This document shows, one piece after another, positions 46,180-56,519 of a DNA stretch of 64,000 bases (positions are counted from its first letter, which is position 1; the number at the start of each line of letters is the position of its first letter). The notes below the pieces were generated by a model, which was not told the DNA's origin, made no database searches, and saw nothing but the letters and a program-made list of their open reading frames with translations. Made by a program: the position numbers and the translations under genes. Source of the DNA: Chionoecetes opilio (taxonomy: Eukaryota > Arthropoda > Malacostraca > Decapoda > Majidae); contig JACEEZ010019115.1 of NCBI GenBank assembly GCA_016584305.1, positions 303,688 through 367,687 of the forward strand, written 5' to 3'.

Positions 46180-49164
46180 GGCTACCAAAACTATTAAAGA
46201 ACTTAAATTACTATATACAAATGCCAGAAGCATTATTTTAAAGCGAAACGACTAATAGCATACGTTTGTTGCCAAAACGCCAGATATCTTAGTATCACTG
46301 AGAGTTGGTTCAACAAAAGATAAACATTTATTAGCTGAAATAGCCATTCCGGGCTATAAGACATTCCTAAATTGTCGTACGCATAAAGCGGGGTGGAGGT
46401 TTCATTCTTTACATTAAAAATAATTTGCAAGCAATCGAAATCGATAAAGTAAATAAGATCACTATGACTCAGTCTACGCAAAGATTAAGCTAAATGGTAA
46501 ATTGCTAACTTTTTGGGACAATATATCGTCCTCCCAAATCTAATGCGGAAGTCGATGGCCTCCTCTAGGGACGAGATAAAGTCAGTTGTCAACAAAAATA
46601 ACGACACAATTGTATGTGGAGATTTTAACCTACCCTCGTATAAACTGGAATAAAATTCTGCTGATAGGGGAAAGGTACGTATTGCTTGTATGGTAAACGA
46701 AGTATATTTAAATCAGGGTGTCCGTGAGCCTACAAGGGATGATAGTATCCTAGATTTAGTTTTCACTACCGACATTGATCTGTTTGATTACTGCGATTAG
46801 GTAAACATTTGGCAAACAGTGATCACAGGTTAATCAGATGCGGCATAAATTGCAAGTAGACATCACAGAAAATCGTTATTATTCCCAATCATAATAAAGC
46901 AGATTTCACGAAGATCAGCAGGGTACTAAGCGAAGTTGATTAGGCTGACCTACTAACGGTAATAACGCCGAAAACATGGTAATTTATTCACAAATAAACT
47001 CCAATCGGTGGTTGAAAAACATGTTCTCATGATAGGAAACGTCTGAATAACAAAACAAACCCAGTTGGATGACTAATGAGATTAAACAAATAATTGGCAG
47101 TAGCGACGAGCGTATAAAGTTTACAACGATCAAATGCGGACTGCGATTCTAGAGAATACAATGACGTAAAACGTCGTTGCAAGGATTAATAAAGACTAAA
47201 AAGCGCGAGTATAAAGAAAAAATTGAAAAGGGAAATCCAAATCAAACCCAAAAAGGTTCTTTCATACGTTTCGAAGTAGGAAAAACGTCAAACCCAATTT
47301 ATTGGGCCACTGAAAGATAAGAATAACCATCTTGGTAAATGATAATAAAGCATGGCATCCGTACTCAATGAATACTTTAATGCGGTATTTATTAAAGAAG
47401 GACGAAGCTCCATTACCCAGAACCAGTAACCATGTATGCGGGACTCGGAAAGTGATAGATTGGAAATAGGAGAGTAACAGTAGACGAAATATCAAAGTAT
47501 TTGCAGAAACCTCGCCCAGCAAAATCCGTGGGGGTGGACGAAATCTCGCCGCGATTTACTTCGCGAATGTCACAGTCAACTTTCGCTCCCATTAAAGATT
47601 ATTTTCAATAAATCGCTGAGTGAAAAAAATGTTTCCCAGTATGTGGAAATTAGCTAATGTGACCCGATATTCAAGAAAGGAAATAAAAGCCTCGCAAGTA
47701 ATTAATCGCCCAATTAGTCAAAAGTCTGTGATGTTAAACTTATTTGAGAAAATATTGCGGATAAAATAGTGTCTTTTCTCGATGAAAATAACTCATACTA
47801 ATCCAGCATGGATTTCGAATAAATACTCTTTTTTTAATGTCATTTATTCAAACTGGGGCGCTAAAATTCCCTGGTGTAAATCCTTGATTTTTCAAAAAAG
47901 CCTTCGATACAGTTTTCCCATAGCGACTGTTGCCAAACTAAGGGCACATGGGTTAGAGAGCAATTATGTCATGGATTGGCGATTGGCTTTTAAATCGTAA
48001 CACCCGGGTAGTAATAAATGGTGAGGGATCTGATTGGTTAGATGTTACTAGTGGGGGCCTAGGGCTGTCTTGGGTCCTAAATCTTTTTCTGATATATCAA
48101 ACGATCTGGATGCGGACTTGTATAAAATATCGAAATTTGCAGATGACACCAAATTAGGCGGTAAAGCATATACTAAAAGAAAACTGCTGAACTTTATACA
48201 AAGTGATCTCGACCCAAATATAGATTGGAGTGATAAAAAGGGTATTAAATGCAATTCCGATAAATGTAAAGTAATGCATTAGGCCAAAGTAACCTCAATT
48301 TTAACTATCAAATGCAAAATAAATCGTTAACTGAAGTACCCGCAGGAAAAGGATTTAGGTGTCTCATCGATGATCTAAAACCGTTGCATTGCCTAGCTCC
48401 AGTAAAAAGGCAAATATGGGTGTTGGGCTTTAAATTTAAAAGCAACTTTGAACATAAAACTTTCCCAAAGTAATGACACAATTAATACACGTCCTTTGGG
48501 TTGGCCGCACTTGAATATGGCCCTTCATTCTGGTCGCCTTTTTTCGTAAAGATCCCCGCCAATTGGAATCAGGCAAAGAAGAGAACCAACAATTCCATCT
48601 CTGCGAAATTCATCTTATGAAAAGAGACGGGGGAAACCTTAATATTTTTCTTAAGGATCGAAGAATCCGTGGGACTTGATAGAAACCTTTAAGATCCTAA
48701 AAGGATTGATGTCATTAATCAAGAAACCTATTCGAGCTATCAACTCAAGTGACAACAAGAATAATGGTTTAAAAAAATTAAACGGTTTAAAGTTTTCATC
48801 ACCGTTCCGTTAATTTTCAATGTTAGAGTCGTTGATCGATGGAACAAGTTACCACAAATTTTTTCGGAGCCAGCACAATAACTACTTTAAAACAGACTTG
48901 ACGCCACTGTAAAGTAAATGGTATTGGAAAATGCATAATATTCCCATCCCCCGTATCGTTAGTTTTTTAGTGGTAGTGGTATTTTTAAGTTAGTATTTTT
49001 CATATCCCATATTTGCCCTACAAACTTCCATGTTCCTATCCTCTTTTAGGGGCTGGTATCATTTTCACTGTTTTCTTACAAGTGTTGATGTTTGTATGTA
49101 TGCAGCAGATCCCTCGTTATGGACCAATAGGTCTCCTGGGTGTCTGTTAATCCTATGTCTTCCT
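46180..49164 (+). mobile_element. LINE A, copy 1, most complete (endonuclease + RT + 3' UTR), heavily frameshifted
   Basis: Pieces in order: LLYTNARSI (about 46210, the usual start of the APE-type endonuclease), SITESWFNKR, CGDFNLPSY (about 46617), LNQGVREPTRDDSILDLVFT (about 46710-46770), then DHRLIRCGIN. The RT region follows (SNYVMDWRLAF, DDTKLGGKAYT at about 48142-48170, NSDKCKVMH). A C-terminus with NNGLKKLNG- and WNKLP-like pieces (48760-48900) and a 3' UTR ending GGTGTCTGTTAATCCTATG come next. Indels occur every 50-100 bp, far more than in copy 3, so no ORF exceeds about 80 codons. Family: CR1/L2/Jockey-like group. Endonuclease plus RT would carry out target-primed reverse transcription. 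Confidence 0.88.
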
Positions 49165-49205
49165 AGTCTCTTCCTTCTTCCTCTTCCTCCCCCTCCTCCT
49201 CCACA
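49165..49205. repeat. Degenerate (TCC)n between LINE A copies 1 and 2
   Basis: CTTCCTTCTTCCTCTTCC and CCTCCTCC units following the copy 1 3' end. Confidence 0.85.
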
Positions 49206-50903
49206 GTAGCGAAATATCAAGTATTTGCTGAAACTTTCCCAGCAAAATCCCTGGGGTGGGCGAAATCTCGCCGCACTACTTCCCCGGGAATGTCAAAAGT
49301 CAACTTCGCTCCCATTAAAATTATTTTCAATAAATCGCTAGTGAAAAAAATTTCCTAGTATGTTTTGGGAAAATTAAACTAATGTTACAAAATATTCCCA
49401 AAAAAGGAGTAAAGCCCGCAAGTAATTTCGCCCATTAGTCAACGTCCGTGATTGTAAACTATTTGAAAATATTGCGGGGTAAAATGGTCTTTTCTTGTGA
49501 AATACTCATCTAAACTCCCAGCATGGATTTCGAAATAAGAATCCTGCTTAACAAACCTACGATTTTTTTAATGTCATTTATTCAAACGGGACCTAAATTT
49601 CCTCGGAAATATACCTTGATTTTCCAGAAGCCTTCGGGGTACAGTTCCACATAAGCACTGTTGACCAAGCTAAGTGCACATGGCATAGGAAGCATTATGT
49701 TCATGGATGGCGATTGGGGTTTCAAATCGTAAACAAAGGGTAGTAATAAATGGGAGGGGTTGATTTTTTGGTTTTGTGTCACTAGTGGGTTTCCTCAGGG
49801 CTCGGTCTTGGGTCCTACTCTTTTTCTGATATATATCAACCCCCCATCGGATGCGGACTTGTTCTAAAATTCAAAAATTTGCAGATGACACCAAAATTAG
49901 GCGGGAAAGCATATACTAGAGAAAATGCGAACTCATACAAAATGGGTCTGACAAAATATCAATTGGAGTGATAAATGGTATTAAAATCAATTCCGATAAA
50001 TGTAAAATAATGCATATGGCAACGATAACCTCAAAAAAACTTCAAAACAAAATAAATCGTTAAATGAAGTACGCAGGAAAAAAGGTCTAGGTGCATCTCT
50101 TAATGATCTGAAAACCCTTCGCATTGCCTACTGCCAGTAAAAAACAAATATGAGTGGGCTTTATTAAACGTTTTTGAAAAATAAAAATCCCGAAAATTGA
50201 CAATTATACACGTCCTTTGGGTTGGCCGCACTTGGTTTATCCGTTCAATTCTTCCCCCCCCCCCCCCCTGTTTCGTAAAAGACAAGCCAAAATTGGAATC
50301 AGTGCAAGAGAGCAACCAAACAAATTCCATCATGCGAAATTCCTCTTTTGGAAAAAGCTGCGGAAACTTAAAATTTTTCCTTTAAAGGGTCGTAAATCCG
50401 TGGGGGCTTGATAGAAACCCTTTTTAATCCTAAAAGGTTTTGATGTCATTATCAAGAGGACTATTGAGCTTTCAACTCAAGTGACAACAAAAAAATGGGG
50501 TTTTAACTAAAAAGGTCAACGTTGCATCACCGATCTCCGTAAAAATTTTTTCAATGTTAGAGCGTTGATTCTGGGGAAAAATTACCAGAAATTTGTCGGG
50601 CCAACACAATAAATACATTTAAAAACAGACTTACGCGCACTGTAAAATAAAAGGGTATTTTGTGCGGGAAATTTGTATTAGTCCCCCCTATCGGAAAATT
50701 GTTGTGTTTGGTGTGGAGTTTTAGTTATATTTTTCTATCCTATCTTCGCACTAAAATTCCATGTTTTCCTTTCCTCTTTTGGGGCGGGGATCATTTCCCA
50801 AATTTTTCTTCAAGTAGTTATATTAGTAGTAGTAGTTCAGCAGATACCCTCGCTATGGACCCAAAAGGTCTCCTGGGTCTGTTACTCCTATGAATCCATG
50901 AAC
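49206..50903 (+). mobile_element. LINE A, copy 2, 5'-truncated, many indels
   Basis: Begins AGTAGCGAAATATCAAGTAT, the counterpart of copy 1 at about 47483. Runs through RT (FADD-region counterpart near 49880), the C-terminus and a 3' UTR ending TCTGTTACTCCTATGAATCC. Contains extra homopolymers relative to copy 3 (for example CCCCCCCCCC at 50258-50269), suggesting sequence error. Confidence 0.88.
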
Positions 50904-51025
50904 CTCCTCCTCCTCCTCCTCCTCCTCCTCCTCCCTCCTCCCCCTCCTCCTCCCTCTTCCTCTTCCTCTTCCTCTTCCTCCTCCTCCTCCTCGTCCTCCT
51001 CCTCCTCCTCCTCCTCCTCCTCCTC
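50904..51025. repeat. (TCC)n array between LINE A copies 2 and 3
   Basis: About 40 TCC units with CCC and TCTTCC variants. It is read as poly-Leu/Pro/Ser at the start of the long ORF that continues into LINE A copy 3. Confidence 0.97.
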
Positions 51026-52171
51026 CGGCTCGGTCTTGGGTCCTACTCTTTTTCTGATATATATCAACGATCTGGAGTGCGGACTTGTATTTAAAATATC
51101 GAAATTTGCAGATGACACCAAATTAGGCGGTAAAGCATATACTAGAGAAAACTGCGAACTCATACAAAGTGATCTCAAAAAACTATCAGACTGGAGTGAT
51201 AAATGGCTATCAAAATTCAATTCCGATAAATGTAAAGTAATGCATATAGGCAACGATAACCTCAAATATAGCTATCAAATGCAAACTAAATCGTTAACAG
51301 AAGTACAGCAGGAGAAGGATTTATGTGTCATCATCAGTAATGATCTAAAAACCAGTCCGCATTGCCTAGCTACCAGTAAAAAGACGAATATGATGTTGGG
51401 CTTTATTAAACGCAACTTTGAACATAAAACTCCGAAAGTAATGACACAATTATACACGTCCTTGGTTAGGCCGCACTTGGAATATGCCGTTCAATTCTGG
51501 TCGCCCTGTTTCGTAAAAGACCAAGCAAAATTGGAATCAGTGCAAAGAAGAGCAACCAAACAAATTCTATCGCTGCGAAATTCATCTTATGAAGAGAGAC
51601 TGCGGAAACTTAATATGTTTTCCTTAAAGGATCGTAGAATCCGTGGGGACCTGATAGAAACCTTTAAGATCCTAAAAGGATTTGATGTCATTAATCAAGA
51701 GAACCTATTCGAGCTTTCAACTCAAATGACAAGAAGAAATAATGGTTTAAAACTAAACGGTCAACGTTGCATCACTGATCTCCGTAAAAATTATTTCAAT
51801 GTGAGAGTCGTTGATCGATGGAACAAGTTACCACCAAATGTTGTCGAAGCCAGCACAATAACTACATTTAAAAACAGGCTTGACGCGCACTGTAAAGTAA
51901 ATGGGTATCGTTAGTGCCCTGTGAATTCATATTTATTCCCCCGGATCGATTAGTTGTAGTGGTAGTGGTAGCTGTAGTTAGTATATTTCATACCCTATCT
52001 TTTTGCACTACAAAACTTCCATGTTCCTATCTTCTTTAGGGACATGGTATCATTTTCCAAATGTTTTCTTACAAGTAGTTGATAGTTAGTAGTATATAGT
52101 TCAGCAGATACCCTCGTCATGGACCAATAGGGCTCCTGGTGTCTGTTATTCCTATGTAATCCTATGTAATC
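51026..52171 (+). mobile_element. LINE A, copy 3, 5'-truncated at (TCC)n, best-preserved
   Basis: Starts within the RT motif B region directly after the TCC array and includes an intact 295-codon frame to 51914. A ~255-bp 3' UTR follows (TGGTAGTGGTAGCTGTAG, ACATGGTATCATTTTCC, CCTCGTCATGGACCAATAGG, CTCCTGGTGTCTGTTATTCC), ending at CCTATGTAATCC before TCC-rich sequence. Confidence 0.93.
51030..51914 (+). pseudogene. LINE A reverse transcriptase, C-terminal ~295 residues, uninterrupted
   Basis: Reads GSVLGPTLFLIYINDL (motif B/linker), FADDTKLGG (catalytic Asp pair at 51111-51116), FNSDKCKVMHIG (motif D), EKDLCVIISNDLK, RPHLEYAVQFWSP, KLESVQRRATKQI, ERLRKLNMFSLKDRR, GDLIETFKILKGF, NGLKLNGQRC, FNVRVVDRWNKLPPNVVEAS and FKNRLDAHCKVNGYR, then stop. 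About one third of a normal ORF2 is present; the endonuclease and RT fingers/palm A are missing. The poly-Ser extension upstream (50898-51025) is translated microsatellite, not protein. The lack of frameshifts suggests youth. Confidence 0.93.
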
Positions 52172-52216
52172 CTCCTCCTCCTTCTTCCTCTTCTTTCTTC
52201 TCCTCTTCCTCTATCT
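52172..52216. repeat. TCC/TTC-rich spacer between LINE A copies 3 and 4
   Basis: CCTCCTCCTCCTTCTTCC and CTTCTCCTCTTCC. Confidence 0.85.
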
Positions 52217-52490
52217 TGATATAAATCTTTAAGATCCTAAAAAGTATTCGATGTCATTAATCAAGAGAACCTATTCGAGCTTTTTCCTCACGTGACAACA
52301 AGAAACAACGGTTTAAAACTGAATGGTCAACGTTGCATCACAGATCTTCGTAAAAATTATTTCAATGTTAGAGTTGTTGATCGATGGAACAAATTACCAG
52401 CAAATGTTGTCGAAGCCAGTACAATAACTTCATTTAAAAACAGACTTGACGCGCACTGTAAAGTAAATGGGTATTGATATTGCCCTGCGA
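52217..52490 (+). mobile_element. LINE A, copy 4, C-terminus only
   Basis: Reads FKILK, INQENLFELF, TTRNNGLKLNGQRCITDLRK, VVDRWNKLPANVVEASTIT, HCKVNGY, stop at about 52477. It ends within the start of the 3' UTR (TATTGCCCTGCGA), where copy 5 begins without any TCC spacer. Confidence 0.88.
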
Positions 52491-52914
52491 TGTTAGAGTT
52501 GTTGATCAATGGAACAAATTACCAGCAAATGTTGTCGAAGCCAGCACAATAACTTCATTTAAAAACAGACTTGACGCGCACGTAAGTATGAAAAGTAAGG
52601 GGTTATACACTTACTTCTATTACACTGACCGTAAGGGTGACTACACTATAATTCGCAGGCGATATCATATATCCCTGCGAATTTATATTGTAGTCCTCCG
52701 GATCGATTAGTGTTAGTGGTAGTTGTAGTTTTCATATTTCATATCCTATCATTCTTCACTACGAAACTTCCATGTTCCTATCTTCTTTAGGGACATGTTA
52801 TCATTTTCCAACTGTCCTTTAACATGTAGTTGATAGTTAGTAGATTGTAGCTCAACAGATACCCTAGTTATGGACCAATAGGCCTCCTGGTGTCTGTTAT
52901 TCCTCCTATGTATT
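52491..52914 (+). mobile_element. LINE A, copy 5, last codons and 3' UTR with ~110-bp insertion
   Basis: Starts TGTTAGAGTTGTTGATCAAT (VRVVDQWNKLPANVVEAS) and keeps to FKNRLDAH. At about 52580 an unrelated ~110-bp segment (GTAAGTATGAAAAGTAAGGG...) replaces CTGTAAAGTAAATGG; the 3' UTR then resumes at about 52690 and ends CCTCCTATGTATTCC before (TCC)n. Confidence 0.85.
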
Positions 52915-53036
52915 CCTCCTCCTCCTCCTCCTCCTCCTCCTCCTCCTCCCTTATCCTCCTCCCCTTCCTCCTCTTCTTCCTCTATATCTTCCTCCTCCTC
53001 CCTCCTCCTCCTCCTCCTCCTCCTCCTCCTCCTCTT
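52915..53036. repeat. (TCC)n array, 3' border of LINE A series
   Basis: TCC repeats with CTTATCC and CTTCTTCCTC variants. Confidence 0.96.
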
Positions 53037-53148
53037 TAAGCTCGTCACGTTCCATGCCCGCCCACTATCCTGCGAGAGTATTTGGAGCCCGACAAAAGAA
53101 TGAACAAAGTTTTTTCTCTTTAATCGTTATACCATACTTTTTTTTTTC

Positions 53149-53192
53149 CTCTCTCTCTCTCTCTCTCCTCTCTCCTTTTCCTCTCCTCTCTC

Positions 53193-53265
<73 letters not shown>

Positions 53266-53284
53266 CTCTCCTCTCTCTCTCTCT

Positions 53285-53342
<58 letters not shown>
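53149..53342. repeat. (CT)n microsatellite with slips
   Basis: CT repeats with CCT and TTT variants. Confidence 0.95.
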
Positions 53343-53343
<1 letters not shown>

Positions 53344-54059
53344 CCATTCTCCTTTCATGGACTCTCCTATCTCCTAAATTAAGCTTCTTTTAATCAGAAC
53401 ATTTATTTACATGGAAATGGAAAGGAGCCCTCAAATTAAGTTTTTTAATCTGGGAAATAAACAAATTTTTTGATGAAAAGAGAAGGAACCCCACCACCGT
53501 CCCCTAAAAGTTTTGGACCTATAAAATAAAAGGACGTATTTGGGACTCGAAAGCTAAGAAGTAGGGATCCTTACACCTATCTAGACTCTTTCCAAGCCAC
53601 CCTAAAAGTTTTGTAAAAAGCGACCAGCAGGAAAGAGGACCGAAACGGGCAATGAGGGCTACAATAGGAAAGCTCAAAAACTACCCAAGAGCCCCTCCCG
53701 ATCTGTTTTCGGTGTGAAAAGAATTGATGTTATAGCTTGAACTTGCCTGTTGGAGGACGTAAAAGGGCAAAAGCCTCTACCAGAAACAGGACAAGCTACA
53801 AAACAATACGATAGGCAGTGTTTTGGTCATTATTGTGTTTCCGTTGTTGTGCTTAGAGATTTTATAAAATTTGCTTCTATCCCTTGGGAGGTTTGTGTTG
53901 TGTGGTTGGGGACCCTCAATACCCAAAAATCATAGCACTCCACTCGCCACGATGAGGAAAAAAACTGGCGACTTCCCGGCGAATACCGCTCGCCGAGGAC
54001 ACTGACATGGCGGTTTCATACCCATTACAAGGATGGGTTACCCGCACCCACACCCCAAC
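53343..54059. other. Unassigned spacer
   Basis: Homopolymer-rich in places. Nothing recognised. Confidence 0.4.
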
Positions 54060-54119
54060 ACCACCACCCCACACCCAAACAAAACAACACATACACACAC
54101 ATACACACACACACACACA
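54060..54119. repeat. CA-rich tract
   Basis: CACCACCC and ACACAC units ending 11 bp before the S4 SINE. Confidence 0.85.
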
Positions 54120-54130
54120 GTGTCACACTC

Positions 54131-54330
54131 CACGATGGCCAAGTGGGTAAGAACTGGCCGCCATCTGTGGTTGCGGTCGACCTCCTGCTACGGGATTTTT
54201 CACTAAAATTTGGGCGGGTACTATCCACCTGAGCAGGGGATGGGGTGTGTTTTGGTGGTGAGATCCCGCTTCCCCAAAGACGGTCACTGGGGCTAAAGCT
54301 CAGGGTTTAAAATTTGGGAATAACACGCAG
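54131..54330 (+). mobile_element. SINE S4, copy 2
   Basis: CACGATGGCCAAGTGGGTAAG head, then GGATTTTTCACT, TTTGGGCGGGTACTATCC and GCAGGGGATGGGGTGTG, collinear with 8166-8345. It follows a CA tract, as copy 1 does. Confidence 0.65.
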
Positions 54331-54454
54331 GGCTGCAGAGAAAATTGTAAAAAAAAAGGGAAAAAAACCCTTAAGAAGAAAAAAACAACAAAAATCTGTA
54401 GGAATTTTTTTGGGAATTTTTTTAAAAGTAAAAAGATGGTTAGTTGCGGGGAGG

Positions 54455-54509
54455 GGAGAGAGAGAGAAGGGGAGAAGGGGAGGGGAAGAGAGGGGAGAGA
54501 GAGGAGAGA

Positions 54510-54587
<78 letters not shown>

Positions 54588-54750
54588 CGGAAGAGAGCGG
54601 AAGAGAGCGGAAGAGACCCAGGGAAGAGAGCAGGGGAGAGGGGAAGAAGAGAGGAGAGCGAGAGAGGAGAGGGGAAGGAGAGAGAAGAGAGAGGAGAGAG
54701 AGAGAGAGGAGAAGAGAAAAGGAGGAGAGAGATGAGAGAGAGAGAGAGAG
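54455..54750. repeat. (GA)n microsatellite with GGAAGAGAGC units
   Basis: GA repeats with several CGGAAGAGAG decamers at 54588-54615. Confidence 0.93.
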
Positions 54751-55332
54751 AGAGAAATCAATATTTGAGACGATATTATGTCTTTTACGAAATCACACAC
54801 TGTAAAATTTCAAAACTAATCCTATACCTCCCCCTTAAAAAATAAAAATACATCAAATTAATCACTAAAACTCAAAAAATCTGCATAGACCTCCATACAT
54901 AAGCCTACCAGTAAAAAACGCATTATAAAATTCACAGACAATGCAAAAACAATGGTTAAAACTGTGGCATAAATCAAGCTGCAATTACCTCCCGGGGCTG
55001 AAGAGGAATTACCGCCTGCCGGGATTTTGAAGGTGAGTTTCATTAATTAGGGGAAGGTGGGAGAAAGTTTTGTGTACCTCATCAGTTACTGCATTAGAAG
55101 GGAGTGTGAGGATGAATGAGGAAGCAAGGAGAAAAAAGAATGAAGAAAGAAGAAAGGTTTTCCCCATGTACCTCCTCCTTTCCTTCATTAAGCTATACAT
55201 TCTTTCTCTCATTATCGTCTTTCTCTTCCTCCTCCTCTTCTTCCTTCTCCTCCTCATACATCTGATATTTTTTCTCATCATCATCTGCTACATTCTCATC
55301 CACCCTATTTTTCCTTTTGCATTTTTTTTTTA
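54751..55332. other. Unassigned spacer
   Basis: Mixed, with a TCC/CTT-rich block at 55215-55260. Nothing recognised. Confidence 0.4.
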
Positions 55333-55432
55333 GTATCTCTCTTCTCTCTCTTTCCTCTCTCCCCTCTTCTCTCTCTCTTCTCTCTCTCTCTCTCTCTCTC
55401 TCCTCTCCCCTCTCTCTCTCTCTCTTTCTCAA
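55333..55432. repeat. (CT)n microsatellite
   Basis: CT repeats with CCC slips. Confidence 0.93.
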
Positions 55433-55664
55433 GGGAAAAGTAGAAAAAAGGAGAGAAAACTATTGCCAAAAGTACGGAGATAAATTTATGAGAAATGAAT
55501 GAAGGATAATTAAAAAGAAAGAGGAGCGAGGAAAAGTGAAGAGGAGTAGGAGGATAAATACATAAAGATAAAAGAAAGATACCGAAACAATGCAAAAAGA
55601 ATGAAAAAAAAATGTACGTAACAGAAAATGGAAATTGGAAACGTTTTGCTGCTAAAACTAATGG

Positions 55665-55720
55665 AGAGAGAGAGAAGAGAAGAGAGGGGAGGAGGAGAGA
55701 GAAAAGAGAAGAGGAGAGAG

Positions 55721-55760
<40 letters not shown>

Positions 55761-55783
55761 AGAGAGGAGAGAGAGAGAGAGAA
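55665..55783. repeat. (GA)n microsatellite
   Basis: GA repeats with GGAG slips. Confidence 0.93.
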
Positions 55784-55807
55784 TGTTTCGCATAAATTAT
55801 ACCGCTC

Positions 55808-55839
55808 CCCACACACACACACCACACACACACACAAAA

Positions 55840-55884
<45 letters not shown>

Positions 55885-55935
55885 ACACACACACAACACA
55901 GACGCACGCACACACACACACGCAAAACCACACAC
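55808..55935. repeat. (CA)n microsatellite
   Basis: CA repeats with AAC and GCA variants, ending 16 bp before the S2 head. Confidence 0.95.
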
Positions 55936-55951
55936 CAACTCCGGGGTGGGT

Positions 55952-56217
55952 ACTCCGTGGGTGTAGGGGAAGCACGCTCGGTTCACAACCGAGAAGTCCC
56001 GGGTTCGATCCCGGGCGGAGCGGAAACAGATGGGTTTTTTCCTTAAAACACCCCAGCCCCTGTCCACCCAGCAGTGAAGGGTACCGGGTGTAGCCGGGGT
56101 TGTGACCTGCTCTCTGGGGTGTGGCTTCGCCAAAACAAGCAAGGATGAATGAAAAAAGTTGATTGGAGACGGGCACACGAGGTCCTGGCCCGTAAAATAC
56201 AACTAGATGAATACAAC
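55952..56217 (+). mobile_element. SINE S2, copy 2, with tRNA-Val(CAC)-like head
   Basis: The head 55952-56021 is nearly identical to 16469-16538, with an extra G in the D arm and one C lost in the T arm. The body (GCGGAAACAGATGGG, CCTGTCCACCCAGCAGTGA, GTGACCTGCTCTC) and tail (GGCCCGTAAAATACAACTAG, ATGAATACAAC) follow. Most differences from copy 1 are one-base run-length changes. Here the 3' end is not followed by CA. Confidence 0.88.
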
Positions 56218-56284
56218 AGGGAAATTCAAAGACATAAACAAAAAAAACAAAAGCTATATGTGTACACCTCAGGCCAAAAAACAG

Positions 56285-56360
56285 CGAATTAATTTTAATA
56301 TATATATATTATATATATATATAATATATTTTAATATAATTAAAATATATTAATTCGCGG
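56285..56360. repeat. AT-rich palindrome
   Basis: CGAATTAATTTTAATATATA is inverted as TATATTAATTCGCG around a (TA)n core, so the 75 bp can form a hairpin. Confidence 0.7.
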
Positions 56361-56519
56361 GTTGGGGGGGTGTACGAGATAAAAACTTTGTTTTGTTAAA
56401 ATGCCTCAAAAACCCAATTTCTTCACCTATCTACCAACAAAAAACCTACCGGGAATAACTATCCCCTCTCTTTAATGACATCAACTGTTCCTTCTTTACA
56501 ATGAACATTTAGGACTATC

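Noticed and set aside
50898..51914. 338-codon ORF as an intact novel protein with a poly-Ser N-terminus
   Set aside because: The first ~43 codons are translated (TCC)n; the rest is the C-terminal part of LINE A RT. It is a truncated retroelement, not a gene.
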